Below are positions 28,300-38,532 of a stretch of DNA of 64,000 nt, one piece after another (position 1 is the first letter of the stretch; each line of letters begins with the position of its first letter). Source of the DNA: Candidatus Bathyarchaeota archaeon (GTDB lineage Archaea; Thermoproteota; Bathyarchaeia; Bathyarchaeales; Bathycorpusculaceae); the NCBI GenBank assembly GCA_018396675.1, contig JAGTQX010000003.1, positions 1 to 64,000 on the forward strand, read 5' to 3'. Made by a program: the position numbers and the translations under genes. The notes under the pieces are model-generated. The model saw only the letters and a list, made by a program, of their open reading frames with translations. It ran no database searches and had not been told where the DNA came from.

Positions 28300-29340
28300 T
28301 TATACGAGGAGTTTGCCGTCTTGCATTACTTTTTTGCCGTCAAATATCATTGTTGGTTTTGGAATTATGAAGTCTTGGTGAAGATCCGATGAGACTTTTC
28401 CGCCCATATGGGAGTTGTCGCCTATTGCCAAGTGCACGGTGCCCTTAATTTTTTCTGACTCGAGAACGTTGTCTGGACGCTTTGCGTTCGGGTTTGTGCC
28501 GACTCCGAGTTCTGCCAAGTTTCGTCGTGAAATGTAAGGCTCGGTTTTCTTGCTGAAGTCTAATAGGCTTCTGAATTCGTCACCTACTTTTCCGCCGCCG
28601 GTAATTTCTGTAACGTAGCCGTTTTTGAACACCAAAGTCATTTTTTCTTTCAAGTCCGGATACCAGTTCGGCTCAACTACAAGTTTGCCGTTAGCTGTGC
28701 CCTCTACTGGAGCGCAGTAGGCTTCTCCTGATGGCAGGTTACCCCATGCGCCTTTCTCGGTGAAGATTCCAGCGTCAACCATGCCGTTTCTGCCTTTCAA
28801 ACTGAAGGTTATATCTGTGCCTCCCGGCGATGTTATTTTCGCCTCGTTAGCTTTCGTCATCAAATCGGCGATTTTCTTTGTTTCCTTGTCTATTTCACGA
28901 TAGTCAGCCGCCATCGGCCCACCTGGATAAAACATTTCAGCCAAGAACATCGGCATGCTTGCAACTCGAGTTCCGACTTTGCAAGCGTTCACTCGTGCAT
29001 CTGTATGCGTCAGCGAGTATGTGGTTATGGCTATGGCGACATCAGCAGACTTCATTTTCTCTTCAACTTCCTTTCCTGGATACGTTCCATGTTTGCCGAC
29101 TGATGGATAAACGAAGAAGTCTACTTTTGAATCTGGGAATTTTTCAGCCGCTATTTCGCTGACCATTTTTGCCAGAAGCGACCGGGTTATGGCTTCCGTG
29201 AGTTTTTCACTGTCTTTGGTTTTCCATTCTTCAGCTGTTGGGACGTCTGTGACGACTACAATTTTTTCGCCTTTCTTTAGTCCCATGTTTACTTTAAACA
29301 TGTTGACAACGCCGTCAACAAGCTTCTTTTTCTCAATCAT
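28300..29340 (-). CDS. M29-family aminopeptidase-like protein
   Basis: Sequence pattern (EAYCAPVEGTANGKLVV..., GTNPNAKRPDNVLESEKIKGTVHLAIGDN). Confidence 0.75.
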   Translation of the reverse strand: MIEKKKLVDGVVNMFKVNMGLKKGEKIVVVTDVPTAEEWKTKDSEKLTEAITRSLLAKMVSEIAAEKFPDSKVDFFVYPSVGKHGTYPGKEVEEKMKSADVAIAITTYSLTHTDARVNACKVGTRVASMPMFLAEMFYPGGPMAADYREIDKETKKIADLMTKANEAKITSPGGTDITFSLKGRNGMVDAGIFTEKGAWGNLPSGEAYCAPVEGTANGKLVVEPNWYPDLKEKMTLVFKNGYVTEITGGGKVGDEFRSLLDFSKKTEPYISRRNLAELGVGTNPNAKRPDNVLESEKIKGTVHLAIGDNSHMGGKVSSDLHQDFIIPKPTMIFDGKKVMQDGKLLV

Positions 29341-29365
29341 ACCATTTCACCACATTTTTGGTAAC

Positions 29366-30418
29366 TTACACTTTTCCGAGTTTTTTGGCGAGTTTTGCGA
29401 GTTCCGGTTCCACAACTCTGCCTTTGTCGAAGACTTGTTTGCCGTCAAGCCACACTGAAGTGTTTAGGCATATGCCGTCAGTGTGTGAAGGCGCTGGGAT
29501 TGGCTCGCCGCCTGTTAACATTTGGCCAACGTAGCCTATTCCCCATTCTGTGCAGCCCCAGACCCTCTCGTCCTCAACAATGTTTCCTGTCAGTTTAGCG
29601 CCTGGGTTTACGCCGTAGCAGACATGCGCCATCCGCATCATTAAGGGGTCTTTAAAGCTTTTCAGCCACGCTTCAAACGTTATTGCTTCTTCTCCGCCTT
29701 CTATTTTTTGGATTACTCCTTCTTTTACGTGAAGTTTTATCGGATTCTTTAGGAGACCTACTGGTGGAACAACGGAGCCGTCGAAAACTATCGTGCCGTT
29801 TATGGACTTAAATATTGGAGACCAGCCTATTTGTCCACCAAGCATATGGGAGCCAGGTGTGTCCGCGTAGCCTACTTCGCAGATTACCGGCCTCTTGGGG
29901 TCGTTGTCGAATTCAACATTGCCGCCGGCTGGTGTCGTCATTTTAATGTGTTTTGCCGCTTTGGTCATTTCTACGAGTTTGTCTTGGAACTTCCCGAGGG
30001 TTGGAAGGTCAACTCTTGCGATTACTCTCACCATCATGTCAACGTTCATGCCGACCAAGCACATGTGGCGGATTTTCTTGTTTTCTTTCATTACTCTTTC
30101 ATAAGGTGTTGAGTAGAGAAGCCACTCGTTGTTGAATTCAACCCATGCATCCGCGTTGTTTAATGCTGCTGTCAGGGCTTCGACTGGAAGCATCGGATCT
30201 GCGGCTTTTCCAACGCCTAAAGGTGAAGCCGTCCATATCACCATCGGTTTTGCGCCAACAGCGAATGCTGCTCCTGCAGTTGCTTCGACAACACGCGGGT
30301 CTGACTCTGTGTCAGCAGTTATGACAAACGTTTCGCCTGGTTTCAGTTTGAACATTTCTGAAGCAAGTTTGTGCGCCGCTTTAGCCAACTCGTACTCATA
30401 ATATTGTGGCATTTTCAT
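29366..30418 (-). CDS. M29-family aminopeptidase-like protein (divergent paralogue)
   Basis: FKLKPGETFVITADTESDPRVVEA..., CYGVNPGAKLTGNIVEDERVWGCTEWGIG. Confidence 0.7.
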   Translation of the reverse strand: MKMPQYYEYELAKAAHKLASEMFKLKPGETFVITADTESDPRVVEATAGAAFAVGAKPMVIWTASPLGVGKAADPMLPVEALTAALNNADAWVEFNNEWLLYSTPYERVMKENKKIRHMCLVGMNVDMMVRVIARVDLPTLGKFQDKLVEMTKAAKHIKMTTPAGGNVEFDNDPKRPVICEVGYADTPGSHMLGGQIGWSPIFKSINGTIVFDGSVVPPVGLLKNPIKLHVKEGVIQKIEGGEEAITFEAWLKSFKDPLMMRMAHVCYGVNPGAKLTGNIVEDERVWGCTEWGIGYVGQMLTGGEPIPAPSHTDGICLNTSVWLDGKQVFDKGRVVEPELAKLAKKLGKV

Positions 30419-30510
30419 CTCTCCAGAGCATGTGTATTCGCGAAAATATACTTATAAAGCTTATGAAAAAGCTTTTTTACGATTACATGTAGAAAAATGT
30501 CAAACTTTGG

Positions 30511-31065
30511 TTGGTTGAGAATATGGACGTGTTTGAAGCTATAAAGGGTCGAAGAAGCGTTAGAAAATACAAAACAGAGCCAGTTGATAGGGAAATTGTG
30601 AAAAAATTGTTGGATGCCGCCCGCTGGGCGCCTTCTGGAGGAAACATTCAACCATGGCTTTTCATAGTTATCGACGACCCAAAAGTGCTTGATGTGATAC
30701 GTAAAATATCGCCTGGATATTTCGGTGAAGCACCGCTTGCAATACTTGTCTGTTCAAACAAAGAGAGAGCCTACAAGGTTGGAGGTGCCTTGGGACGCGA
30801 CTACCTTACAGTAGCAGACTGTGCGATGGCTGTGCAGAACATGCTTTTAGCCGCATACGCGCTTGGCTTGGGAACATGCGTTGTGAAATCTTTCTCACAC
30901 ACCGCAATAAAAGAAGTGCTTGCAATTCCAGAAGGCATAGAGCCTGAACTTCTAGTGATAGTGGGACATCCAAATCAAACGTCTAGACCGCCACCTAGAA
31001 TTCCGATGAATGAAATAGTTCACTTGAACAAGTATGGCGAAAAGTTTCCCGGATTGGAGGGTTGA
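30511..31065 (+). CDS. Nitroreductase family protein
   Basis: AIKGRRSVRKYKTEPVDREIVKKLLDAARWAPSGGNIQPW. Confidence 0.9.
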   Translation: MVENMDVFEAIKGRRSVRKYKTEPVDREIVKKLLDAARWAPSGGNIQPWLFIVIDDPKVLDVIRKISPGYFGEAPLAILVCSNKERAYKVGGALGRDYLTVADCAMAVQNMLLAAYALGLGTCVVKSFSHTAIKEVLAIPEGIEPELLVIVGHPNQTSRPPPRIPMNEIVHLNKYGEKFPGLEG

Positions 31066-31394
31066 AAATGAGCAACAAGTCTGATGGAAACGATTATCTT
31101 TTTGAGATAGCGGTTTTTTTGGCTACAAGTGCTCGAAATTGCATTGATGAGCCGCCGCTCTACGGACCTTTTAGACTGCTTGACGCACTGAGCAAAATTG
31201 CAGACTTGCCCAAGTATGCGCCGTGTCTAAAGGATGACCCTTTCCTTCAGGAGATAAAGGCGTTTGCGGATGAAAAAAAGTTTCTAGTGATGTACGGTGC
31301 AGAGGAATTCAAGAAAGCCCTAGACGAGATAGTTGAGATGTTTGCGAAAGAACTCAAAAAGAGATACTTGGAGAAGCAGAAAGAAACTGGCTAA
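31062..31394 (+). CDS. DUF6092-like small protein
   Basis: FLATSARNCIDEPPLYGPFRLLDALSKIADL. Confidence 0.5.
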   Translation: MKMSNKSDGNDYLFEIAVFLATSARNCIDEPPLYGPFRLLDALSKIADLPKYAPCLKDDPFLQEIKAFADEKKFLVMYGAEEFKKALDEIVEMFAKELKKRYLEKQKETG

Positions 31395-31453
31395 ATTACG
31401 ATAAGAACACCGCTGCGCTTAAAAATAAAATCGAAATTTAAAACTCTCATTTT

Positions 31454-32098
31454 TTAATTTGGCTTTTCTTTCTTTGACATTAGTATGCGATAGCCGCTTT
31501 CACGTGCGAGCACGATGCAGTTTCCGAAAGCTTCTTCAAAAATGAGTTGGAGTCTTTTACCGCCTATTTTGGATTTTAACACCATTTGGAGTGTTGCTTT
31601 GTCTGCCATGTGTTTTGGAGCTTCAACAATTATAGCCTTAACTGTGGCGAGTCCAGCGCTTACCGGCGGGTTTGAAAGGATGCAGTTAAATGTGTAATCT
31701 TCAACGGGTTCATATAGGTGGCCGCGTTTAACTTCCGCGTTGCAAACACGATTTAGTTCAACGTTTCTTTTAGCCAGTTTGACGGCGCGTTCGTTCACAT
31801 CCACCATTAGCACGTGTAGTTTTGGGTTAAAGACTGCGGCGGCGATTCCGATTGCACCGTAACCGCATCCAATATCTAAAACGTAGCCATTTTCAGGCAA
31901 AACCATGTTTTCTATGAGAAGTTTTGTGCCAGGGTCTACACGCTTTTTTGAGAACACGCCAGACGCTGTTAAAAACTTGAAAGTTTTTCCACGTAGGCAT
32001 GTTTGGATTATTCCGAATTTCGGTTTTGATTTTGGATGTGGGGCAAAATAATGTTCATCTTTTTTTGTCATTTTTATATTTCGCCGCTTTTCCAGCAT
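31454..32098 (-). CDS. RsmC-like class I methyltransferase
   Basis: VLDIGCGYGAIGIAAA...FNCILSNPPVSAG. Confidence 0.85.
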   Translation of the reverse strand: MLEKRRNIKMTKKDEHYFAPHPKSKPKFGIIQTCLRGKTFKFLTASGVFSKKRVDPGTKLLIENMVLPENGYVLDIGCGYGAIGIAAAVFNPKLHVLMVDVNERAVKLAKRNVELNRVCNAEVKRGHLYEPVEDYTFNCILSNPPVSAGLATVKAIIVEAPKHMADKATLQMVLKSKIGGKRLQLIFEEAFGNCIVLARESGYRILMSKKEKPN

Positions 32099-33097
32099 TT
32101 TGGATACGTGCCTCGCGGCATTAGAACCCGTCTAGTTTTGGCTACGACACCGTGTTCCATGCTGAGGATTTCCTCTGTTGAGGCTTCAGCCGTTGCCAGC
32201 GCAACTGCTTCGCCTTTTAGCGTAAAGATAGCCACTGTTGAACCGTTGGCTATTTCGGTTTCGATAGATAAAACTCCGGGGGCGGTTAGGTTTGCGCCGT
32301 GGCAAATGGCGTCCACGGCAGAGTCGCGGATGTAAATTTTTGGGACAAGCGCCAGCGCGTTTTCCATTGGCTGAATGAACTTTTTCAATATTGTGTCGTC
32401 TCTGTTTTTTTGCCATTCCATGAACCAGTAAGCCACATCATGCAATGTTACGATGCCTTCTTCTTCAATGAATGGGCCGGCTCTTGTTCTACGGAGTTCT
32501 TGCATGTGTGCTCCACAGCCTAGGGCTTCGCCTATGTCATAGCATAATTTACGAATGTAAGTACCGCCTTCGCATCCAACCTTGAAAAGCACATTTCGGC
32601 CTTCAATTTCTAGAAGATCTATGTAGTAGATTTTTCGTGTTCGCAGCTGCCTTTTGACTGAAGCTCTTAATGGCGGCCGCTGGTAAATGGTGTCTTCGAA
32701 CTCTGTTAGGACCGCTTTTACTCGTTCTATCGGTACTTCGCCGTGGAGTTTCATGACGCAAATGTATTCTTTTCCGCTTAGGAGCAGTGCTTGAACGATT
32801 TTTCTAGATTCTTCTAGGGTTACTGGCAGAACGCCGGTCACGTTGGGATTTCTCTGGCTTTTAAGCCTCTAGAGTCCCGCCGTGGCCGATGTTTCTGATT
32901 TTCAGTATGCGTTTAACCCATGCGGCTACTTCGTGGCTTGTCGGCCCAGCTGGCTTGTCTAGGTTTATGACGCCGAATTTTATGTAGTCGTTTGCTGTGC
33001 GTTCTTCTGGTTTGCAGCCATAGCGTGGATTGGTTTCATCTTCAGCTTTGATTATTAGTTTGCGTTTAACTTCCCATGGAGTAACACTTCTAGGCAT
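32074..33097 (-). CDS. cbf5: tRNA/rRNA pseudouridine synthase Cbf5, interrupted by a 19-nt BHB intron: join of complement 32869..33097 and 32074..32849
   Basis: Both flanking ORFs are Cbf5 halves; removing 32850-32868 restores GHGGTLDPNVTGVLPV; spliced length 1005 nt is in frame. Confidence 0.95.
32850..32868 (-). other. Archaeal BHB intron in cbf5 pre-mRNA (19 nt)
   Basis: GGGA-CTCT-(AGA)-GGCT-TAAA-AGCC-AGAG-(AAA)-TCCC: 4-bp central helix with two 3-nt bulges on opposite strands, BHB spanning 32845-32878. Confidence 0.93.
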
Positions 33098-33175
33098 TTC
33101 TGTTTTTGCACCTCATATGGAGATAAAATCGTTGAAGGGGGCTAATAATGGTTTGTTGTTGTTTATGTTTGAGGC

Positions 33176-33466
33176 TTATTCGGGTGTTGGTTTTACTGGC
33201 TTGGCCATGTTTTCAAGTAAGCCTTTAGCTTTTAATGCTTCGGCGACCTCCTCGTCTGATGCTCCTCTTTTTATTTCGATTTTTTCGGCGAGTGGCTCCA
33301 GATGGTTTATGTTTGTTCTTCGTCTTCTGACGCCAGTGACTGTTTTTGGTCCGGTTACTAGCACGAAGCTTTTGTCGATTATGTCGACTATTACGCATTT
33401 GTGTCCAGCTTCTCTTCCGCATATTTTAACGCAGATTCTTCCAACTTCTATTGCTGGCAAGTTCAA
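33176..33466 (-). CDS. rpl14e: Ribosomal protein L14e
   Basis: [36 protein letters not shown]. Confidence 0.93.
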   Translation of the reverse strand: MNLPAIEVGRICVKICGREAGHKCVIVDIIDKSFVLVTGPKTVTGVRRRRTNINHLEPLAEKIEIKRGASDEEVAEALKAKGLLENMAKPVKPTPE

Positions 33467-33538
33467 GCCTCCTTAATGGCGTATTAGAAACCGTTAGAGG
33501 ACATATATTTATTGGTTGCCTAATTACTGTTTGGGTTT

Positions 33539-34018
33539 GTGATGGCTATGGCGAAAAGGAAATCTTGGTCTGAAAAACTGACTAGCGATAAGGGTTTACC
33601 CAAAGTGCAGAAAATTACTGGAAAGATGAGTAGGCGGTGGGGCGAGGGCACAGTGGTTATTCCAGCGCCTATGGAGGTTGACGAGTTAATGCGAAAGGTG
33701 CCGACGGGCAAACTTGCAACATTAAACGAGATTCGGAAGGCATTAGCCAGAAAACACGATGCGACTATATGTTGCCCGATTACTGTGGGAATATTCGCTT
33801 GGGTTGCCTCGCATGCTTCTGAAGAGCGGAGGCAGAAAGGTGAAGGAAACATTACGCCTTACTGGCGAACGTTGAAGACCGGCGGTTTTCTGAATGAGAA
33901 GTATCCCGGCGGAGTTGAAGGACAAAAGAAGCTTTTGGAGAAGGAAGGACACACTGTGGTTAGGAAGGGACAGAGGTACGTGGTTTTGGATTATGAGCGA
34001 TCTTTGGTGAAATTTTAA
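33539..34018 (+). CDS. MGMT/alkyltransferase-like family protein
   Basis: ATLNEIRKALARKHDATICCPITVGIF...ITPYWRTLKTGGFLNEKYPGG. Confidence 0.7.
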   Translation: MMAMAKRKSWSEKLTSDKGLPKVQKITGKMSRRWGEGTVVIPAPMEVDELMRKVPTGKLATLNEIRKALARKHDATICCPITVGIFAWVASHASEERRQKGEGNITPYWRTLKTGGFLNEKYPGGVEGQKKLLEKEGHTVVRKGQRYVVLDYERSLVKF

Positions 34019-34030
34019 ATTATGTCCTGT

Positions 34031-35389
34031 TTAGGTCATGAATTTTTCTACGACGTTGTATAAGACGCTTGTTCCGAAGACTAGGTTTTGTATTGATATG
34101 CGTTCGTCTATGCCGTGGACCATTTTCAGGATTTCGCCGTATGGCAGGTCTGAAAGTGCTGGTTGGAAGCCGTAACATGCGGCGCCGAGTTTTCTGAAGA
34201 ACCGCGAGTCTGTTCCGCCTGTTAGTAGTATCGGCGCCACGGAGCAGTTTGGCTGGAACTCTTTCAGGGTTTCCACCATAAGCCCATACAGCGGCGTGTT
34301 TAGCGGTGATTCAGAGGGCTCGTTGGCTTGTATTATTTCGAATTCTAGTTTTTCCAAGCCCACGTCTTTAACGAGTTCCTTTATTTCGTTCAGTGTTTGT
34401 TTCGTGTTTTGTCCTGGGAGGATTCTGCAGTCAAACACGGTTTCGCATTCGGATGGGATAATGTTTTCTTTTACGCCACCGTGTATTATTGTCGGCGTTA
34501 TGGTTGTTCGCATCATTGCGCGGGTTTGTTCCGCCATTGCTTTGTCATATTGCGCCAGCTTGTCTAGAATTTGGTCTGCTTGGTCTGGGTTCTGCAGCAG
34601 GAATTGCAGTATTTCTTTTGCAGCTCTGTTTTCTTCAGCTATAACTTTTAGGTATTGTTCCACGGTTGGCACTATGGTGATTTTTGCACGGTGATTGCCC
34701 AGTTTTTCAATAATCTTGTTCATGCGTAGTATGGCGTTGTCTGCGGCGCCTGGCACTGAACCGTGTCCCGGTCTGCCTTTTGCTTTAACTTTAAACCACA
34801 CTATGCCTTTTTCGGCGGTTTGGATTGTGAAGATGTTTTTGTCGTTTACGGGGATTGCCTGTCCGCCGCCTTCGTTTATTACATAATCAGCGTTTACTTT
34901 TTGTGGATATGTTTGGGCTAGCCAGCCTGCGCCTGCTTCTCCGCCTTTTTCTTCGTCAGCCGTTGCCGCGAGTATTACGTCGCCTTTGAGTTTAACGTTG
35001 TTGCGTTTGAGCAGAAGCATGACCATGACTTCCATGGCTGTCATTGACTTCATGTCAAGCGCGCCTCTTCCCCAAACGAAACCGTCTTTAACCAAGCCTG
35101 AAAAAGGATGTACGCTCCATTCTTTCGGGTTTGCCGCCACGACATCTAAATGTGAAAGCAGCAGTAAGTTTGGTTTTTCGCCTGTTCCCTTTAGTCGCGT
35201 TATAACGTTTCCTCTTCTAGGCGCAGATTCAAGAACATCACATTCGAAGCCTTCCTTTTCTAGGAGTTCAGCCAAGTATTTTGCGGCTGGAGTTTCGTTT
35301 CCCGGCGGGTTTGTGGTGTCAAAGCGTATCAGGTCGCTTAGGATGCTGGTAACTTCTGCTTCAACTTCTTTAAGCAGTTTAACAGCCAA
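34031..35389 (-). CDS. M20-family peptidase (ArgE/DapE-like)
   Basis: LLLLSHLDVVAANPKEWSVHPFSG...VWGRGALDMKS...ATADEEKGG. Confidence 0.9.
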   Translation of the reverse strand: MAVKLLKEVEAEVTSILSDLIRFDTTNPPGNETPAAKYLAELLEKEGFECDVLESAPRRGNVITRLKGTGEKPNLLLLSHLDVVAANPKEWSVHPFSGLVKDGFVWGRGALDMKSMTAMEVMVMLLLKRNNVKLKGDVILAATADEEKGGEAGAGWLAQTYPQKVNADYVINEGGGQAIPVNDKNIFTIQTAEKGIVWFKVKAKGRPGHGSVPGAADNAILRMNKIIEKLGNHRAKITIVPTVEQYLKVIAEENRAAKEILQFLLQNPDQADQILDKLAQYDKAMAEQTRAMMRTTITPTIIHGGVKENIIPSECETVFDCRILPGQNTKQTLNEIKELVKDVGLEKLEFEIIQANEPSESPLNTPLYGLMVETLKEFQPNCSVAPILLTGGTDSRFFRKLGAACYGFQPALSDLPYGEILKMVHGIDERISIQNLVFGTSVLYNVVEKFMT

Positions 35390-35496
35390 CGCGATTCCAC
35401 CTTAACAACGCGTTTATTCTAACCAAAACCATTTAAGACTTTGCAAACAAAACCATAAGCTCAACAGTTCTTACGGTTACAGCTTTAACGTCTGGT

Positions 35497-35904
35497 TTAT
35501 GGTGGTGGTCTTTTTTGTGCGTATTGGTATCTGCGGGGTTTGCCTTCGCGTGTTAGTATGCCGTCTTTTACTAGGTCTATTAGGGCGTGGGCTACTGCTG
35601 TGCGGTCGTAGTGAAAGCCTCTCCTCGCCATTTCGCTGTGGACTTCGCTTAAGCCTTTAGCCTCTGTGAACCAGCCTTCTTCCCATAGTTTTTGGATTAC
35701 GCCTTTGCATGTTTCTGCGCGTGGCGGCGCCGTTTTTTCCGCGGTTGCGGTGACTGCGGATACTTCTTTTAGTTTTTGGGTTATTGTTGATAGGATGCGG
35801 TCTACGGCTGTTTGTAGTTGGTCTTCTTGGCATTGGATTTCGAATTCTATTTCGCCTACTCGCATTTTCACGTGGATTGGCGGTTTTTGAGGCGGTTCTG
35901 TCAA
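35497..35904 (-). CDS. Winged-helix-like hypothetical protein divergent from nurA
   Basis: C-terminal wHTH-like GLSEVHSEMARRGFHYDRTAVAHALIDLVKDGILTREGKPRRYQY. Confidence 0.5.
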   Translation of the reverse strand: MTEPPQKPPIHVKMRVGEIEFEIQCQEDQLQTAVDRILSTITQKLKEVSAVTATAEKTAPPRAETCKGVIQKLWEEGWFTEAKGLSEVHSEMARRGFHYDRTAVAHALIDLVKDGILTREGKPRRYQYAQKRPPP

Positions 35905-35984
35905 TTTTTCACCTTATTGAATATTGAATTGCGCATCTTGCTCATGCACAACACTTAAATACATCTTCCCTAAACAATTGCCTA

Positions 35985-37094
35985 TTGGTGAATCACTTGA
36001 TTGAACAATACACTATAACAACAACACCAAAATATAATTTTCCACAACCAACCATGGACACAACATTACCACAACGCTTCATAGAACTAAGCATACACTC
36101 ACTAAAACACGCACAAAACTGCTCATTTCAACTAAATCAACAAACAATTCAACAACACGCAAACGCAGAAACCCTACACGCCTTACAACCCAGCAGCCAA
36201 ACATACACACGAGCAATACCATTAAACCCGAAAACACAAACAACAACAATCGCCGCAGTAGACACCTCAAGCATAAAACTCGGCGAAACAAACAAAGGCA
36301 TAATAATCGCCATACGCGGAACAAGCGTTTGGAAAAAAGCAAAAAACTACGCGTATCTCCGCGTCGGACCATTCATATTCCACATAACCGAAGAAAACCT
36401 AAAAAACGTTTACAACACGCTTCTGCACGCACATTTTCCAGAACAAAACCTTCAAGCATCCACACCGGGATTCATCCAGATGCCAACACGCATGGCAAAC
36501 ATACTAGAAAAATGGCTCCAAGCATCACTCGCAAAAACAGTAACCAACGGAATAATCCTCTTCGACGGTTCACTAACAGCGGGAACACCCGACACGCCGA
36601 CACACCAACTAAAAGGAATTTTGGACACGGCGAGAAAAATGGGAAACACCGTTCTGGCTTTCACAAAAATGACAACACTAAGATTCAACGGTTACCTGCT
36701 AACAGACGCTTTCCCAAATCAGAAACCCCCATGCCTCATAGAAGTGGCAAGCATCAAGCCGAAACCGCCGCTGACACTGTTGGGCAACGTTTACGTGGCC
36801 AAACTCGCAAACGGCAACAACTACGCGTTCAGACTGGACATAGACAGAGAAGTGCCGCCGAAACAACAAATAGAAGCCGTCGAAAAACTGTTGGGAAACG
36901 ACCTAATAACACAGGGCTACCCAGAAACCCTACGCTTAGCACATATACTCTGCACATTCACAGCCAACGAAGTCATAGCCATGCAACACTTCATCCAACA
37001 AAAATACGGCTTGAAAATAGTCAACAGGCCAGACATGCACCGACTACTGTTTGGACCATTCGGAAAAGGAGAAAACCACAATGAAGCTGTATAA
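35985..37094 (+). CDS. nurA: NurA-domain nuclease
   Basis: IAAVDTSSIKLGETNKGIIIAIRGT; FDGSLTAGTPDTP; followed by overlapping HerA ATPase. Confidence 0.8.
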   Translation: MVNHLIEQYTITTTPKYNFPQPTMDTTLPQRFIELSIHSLKHAQNCSFQLNQQTIQQHANAETLHALQPSSQTYTRAIPLNPKTQTTTIAAVDTSSIKLGETNKGIIIAIRGTSVWKKAKNYAYLRVGPFIFHITEENLKNVYNTLLHAHFPEQNLQASTPGFIQMPTRMANILEKWLQASLAKTVTNGIILFDGSLTAGTPDTPTHQLKGILDTARKMGNTVLAFTKMTTLRFNGYLLTDAFPNQKPPCLIEVASIKPKPPLTLLGNVYVAKLANGNNYAFRLDIDREVPPKQQIEAVEKLLGNDLITQGYPETLRLAHILCTFTANEVIAMQHFIQQKYGLKIVNRPDMHRLLFGPFGKGENHNEAV

Positions 37095-38532
37095 AAAAGA
37101 AGGCAATATAGTTCAGATTTTAAGCTTCCCAAACGAAACTGCCGAAAAAGGTGACTACCTACTAATCGAAGACGCGGAAGCTGAAAAAGCCCTAATCGTC
37201 CAAATAATAGACATCCAATTCGCGAACATCCCCGGCGTTTTAGAGGAGCTACTGCGCAGCCTACCAGACGGAGGGGAGCTCATCCAAGGAGAAGACATCG
37301 ACCCGCTCGAGATAGCGCCACACATAACCTACATCCAAGACGCAAGGCTTCTAATCTGCAAAATCCGCGCAACAGTGGAAGGCGAAAACCTAAACCCAAC
37401 CAGCTCATGGCTGCCATCGCGCTCACAATCGTCAATAAGGAAACTGCCAATCTCCATGCTTCTTAAGCTCGCAAAAATCAACGGAAACCTCCCCATAATC
37501 TTGGGTGGAACAAAAGAGTCGTCGCTCTTAACAATTGACGCTTCGTCGCTGGATGGAAGACTCAACATCGTAACTGGAAAAAAGGAAACAGGCAAATCAC
37601 ACCTCTCAAAACTTCTAATAACAAGCCTGCTCCAATACAAAGCCACCGTAGTCGTCTTTGACCTAAACGGAGAATACGCAGGCTTGGGGATGACTTCAGA
37701 TGGCAAAAGAAACGCCTATTACGACAAAATCCACGTGCTAACGCCTTCGCAGAACTTCAAAGCCGCCTTAAAACAGCTCCACCTAAACGTGTTGCTAAAC
37801 ATACTAATCCACGCACTACACTTGCCAGGCACGTCAGCCCGCGAGTTCCGCCGCATATGGCAGTTCCTAAAAGAAAAAGGCAACTTGACATTGCATGAGC
37901 TGGGCGAGGCTATACGCAACTGGAACTGCAACCAAAACGTGCGCGACGCGCTTTTCAGCCGCTACTATGCCATGATAAATTCAGGCTTCTTCACAGATAA
38001 CGCGGCAGAAGCCACGCTGCTCGAAGAATACCTCTTCAAAGCCAGAGAGGAAGGCGGTGCCATAATCATAAACCTACGGAACACATCCTCAATAGACCGT
38101 CAGATAGTCGTAGAATACGTTTTAGGCAAGCTTGTCGAACTCTTAACTGGCTGGAGACTAAAGGCAGTTTTCCTATTCGCTGAAGAAGCCCACCTTTATC
38201 TGCGGGAAACTTATTGGGATGACATAGTAACGCGGATGCGTCATTTTGGCATATTCACAACTTTCATAACAAACCAGCCTGACACCATACGCGAGAATAT
38301 TTACCGCCAAGCAGACAACATATTTCTCTTCAACTTCACAAACGAACATGATTTGGAAGTCGTTTCACGCGCCGCCCGCGTCGACGCTGAAACAGTCAAA
38401 TCAATAGCCCGCGACTTGCCGCCGCACTACTGCCTAGCGCTTGGCAAAGTTGTCAGAGACTTTCCAATAGTCGTCAAGGTTAGAGCCATGGACGTCAAAA
38501 CAATGGGAGAAACCCGCCTATTCTTTACATGA
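37081..38532 (+). CDS. herA: HerA-like ATPase/translocase
   Basis: Walker A-like IVTGKKETGKSHLSK, VVVFDLNGEYAG, AVFLFAEEAHLYL; start inside nurA 3' end. Confidence 0.85.
   Translation: MKLYKKEGNIVQILSFPNETAEKGDYLLIEDAEAEKALIVQIIDIQFANIPGVLEELLRSLPDGGELIQGEDIDPLEIAPHITYIQDARLLICKIRATVEGENLNPTSSWLPSRSQSSIRKLPISMLLKLAKINGNLPIILGGTKESSLLTIDASSLDGRLNIVTGKKETGKSHLSKLLITSLLQYKATVVVFDLNGEYAGLGMTSDGKRNAYYDKIHVLTPSQNFKAALKQLHLNVLLNILIHALHLPGTSAREFRRIWQFLKEKGNLTLHELGEAIRNWNCNQNVRDALFSRYYAMINSGFFTDNAAEATLLEEYLFKAREEGGAIIINLRNTSSIDRQIVVEYVLGKLVELLTGWRLKAVFLFAEEAHLYLRETYWDDIVTRMRHFGIFTTFITNQPDTIRENIYRQADNIFLFNFTNEHDLEVVSRAARVDAETVKSIARDLPPHYCLALGKVVRDFPIVVKVRAMDVKTMGETRLFFT

Noticed and set aside
32074-33097. 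cbf5 as a pseudogene or two separate genes
   Set aside because: A perfect BHB motif and restored GGTLDPNVTGVLPV reading frame favour an intron over a disabling mutation.
36329-37084. 251-aa plus-strand ORF inside nurA
   Set aside because: Very basic, low-complexity composition; lies in another frame of a well-supported NurA gene, so an overlap artefact.
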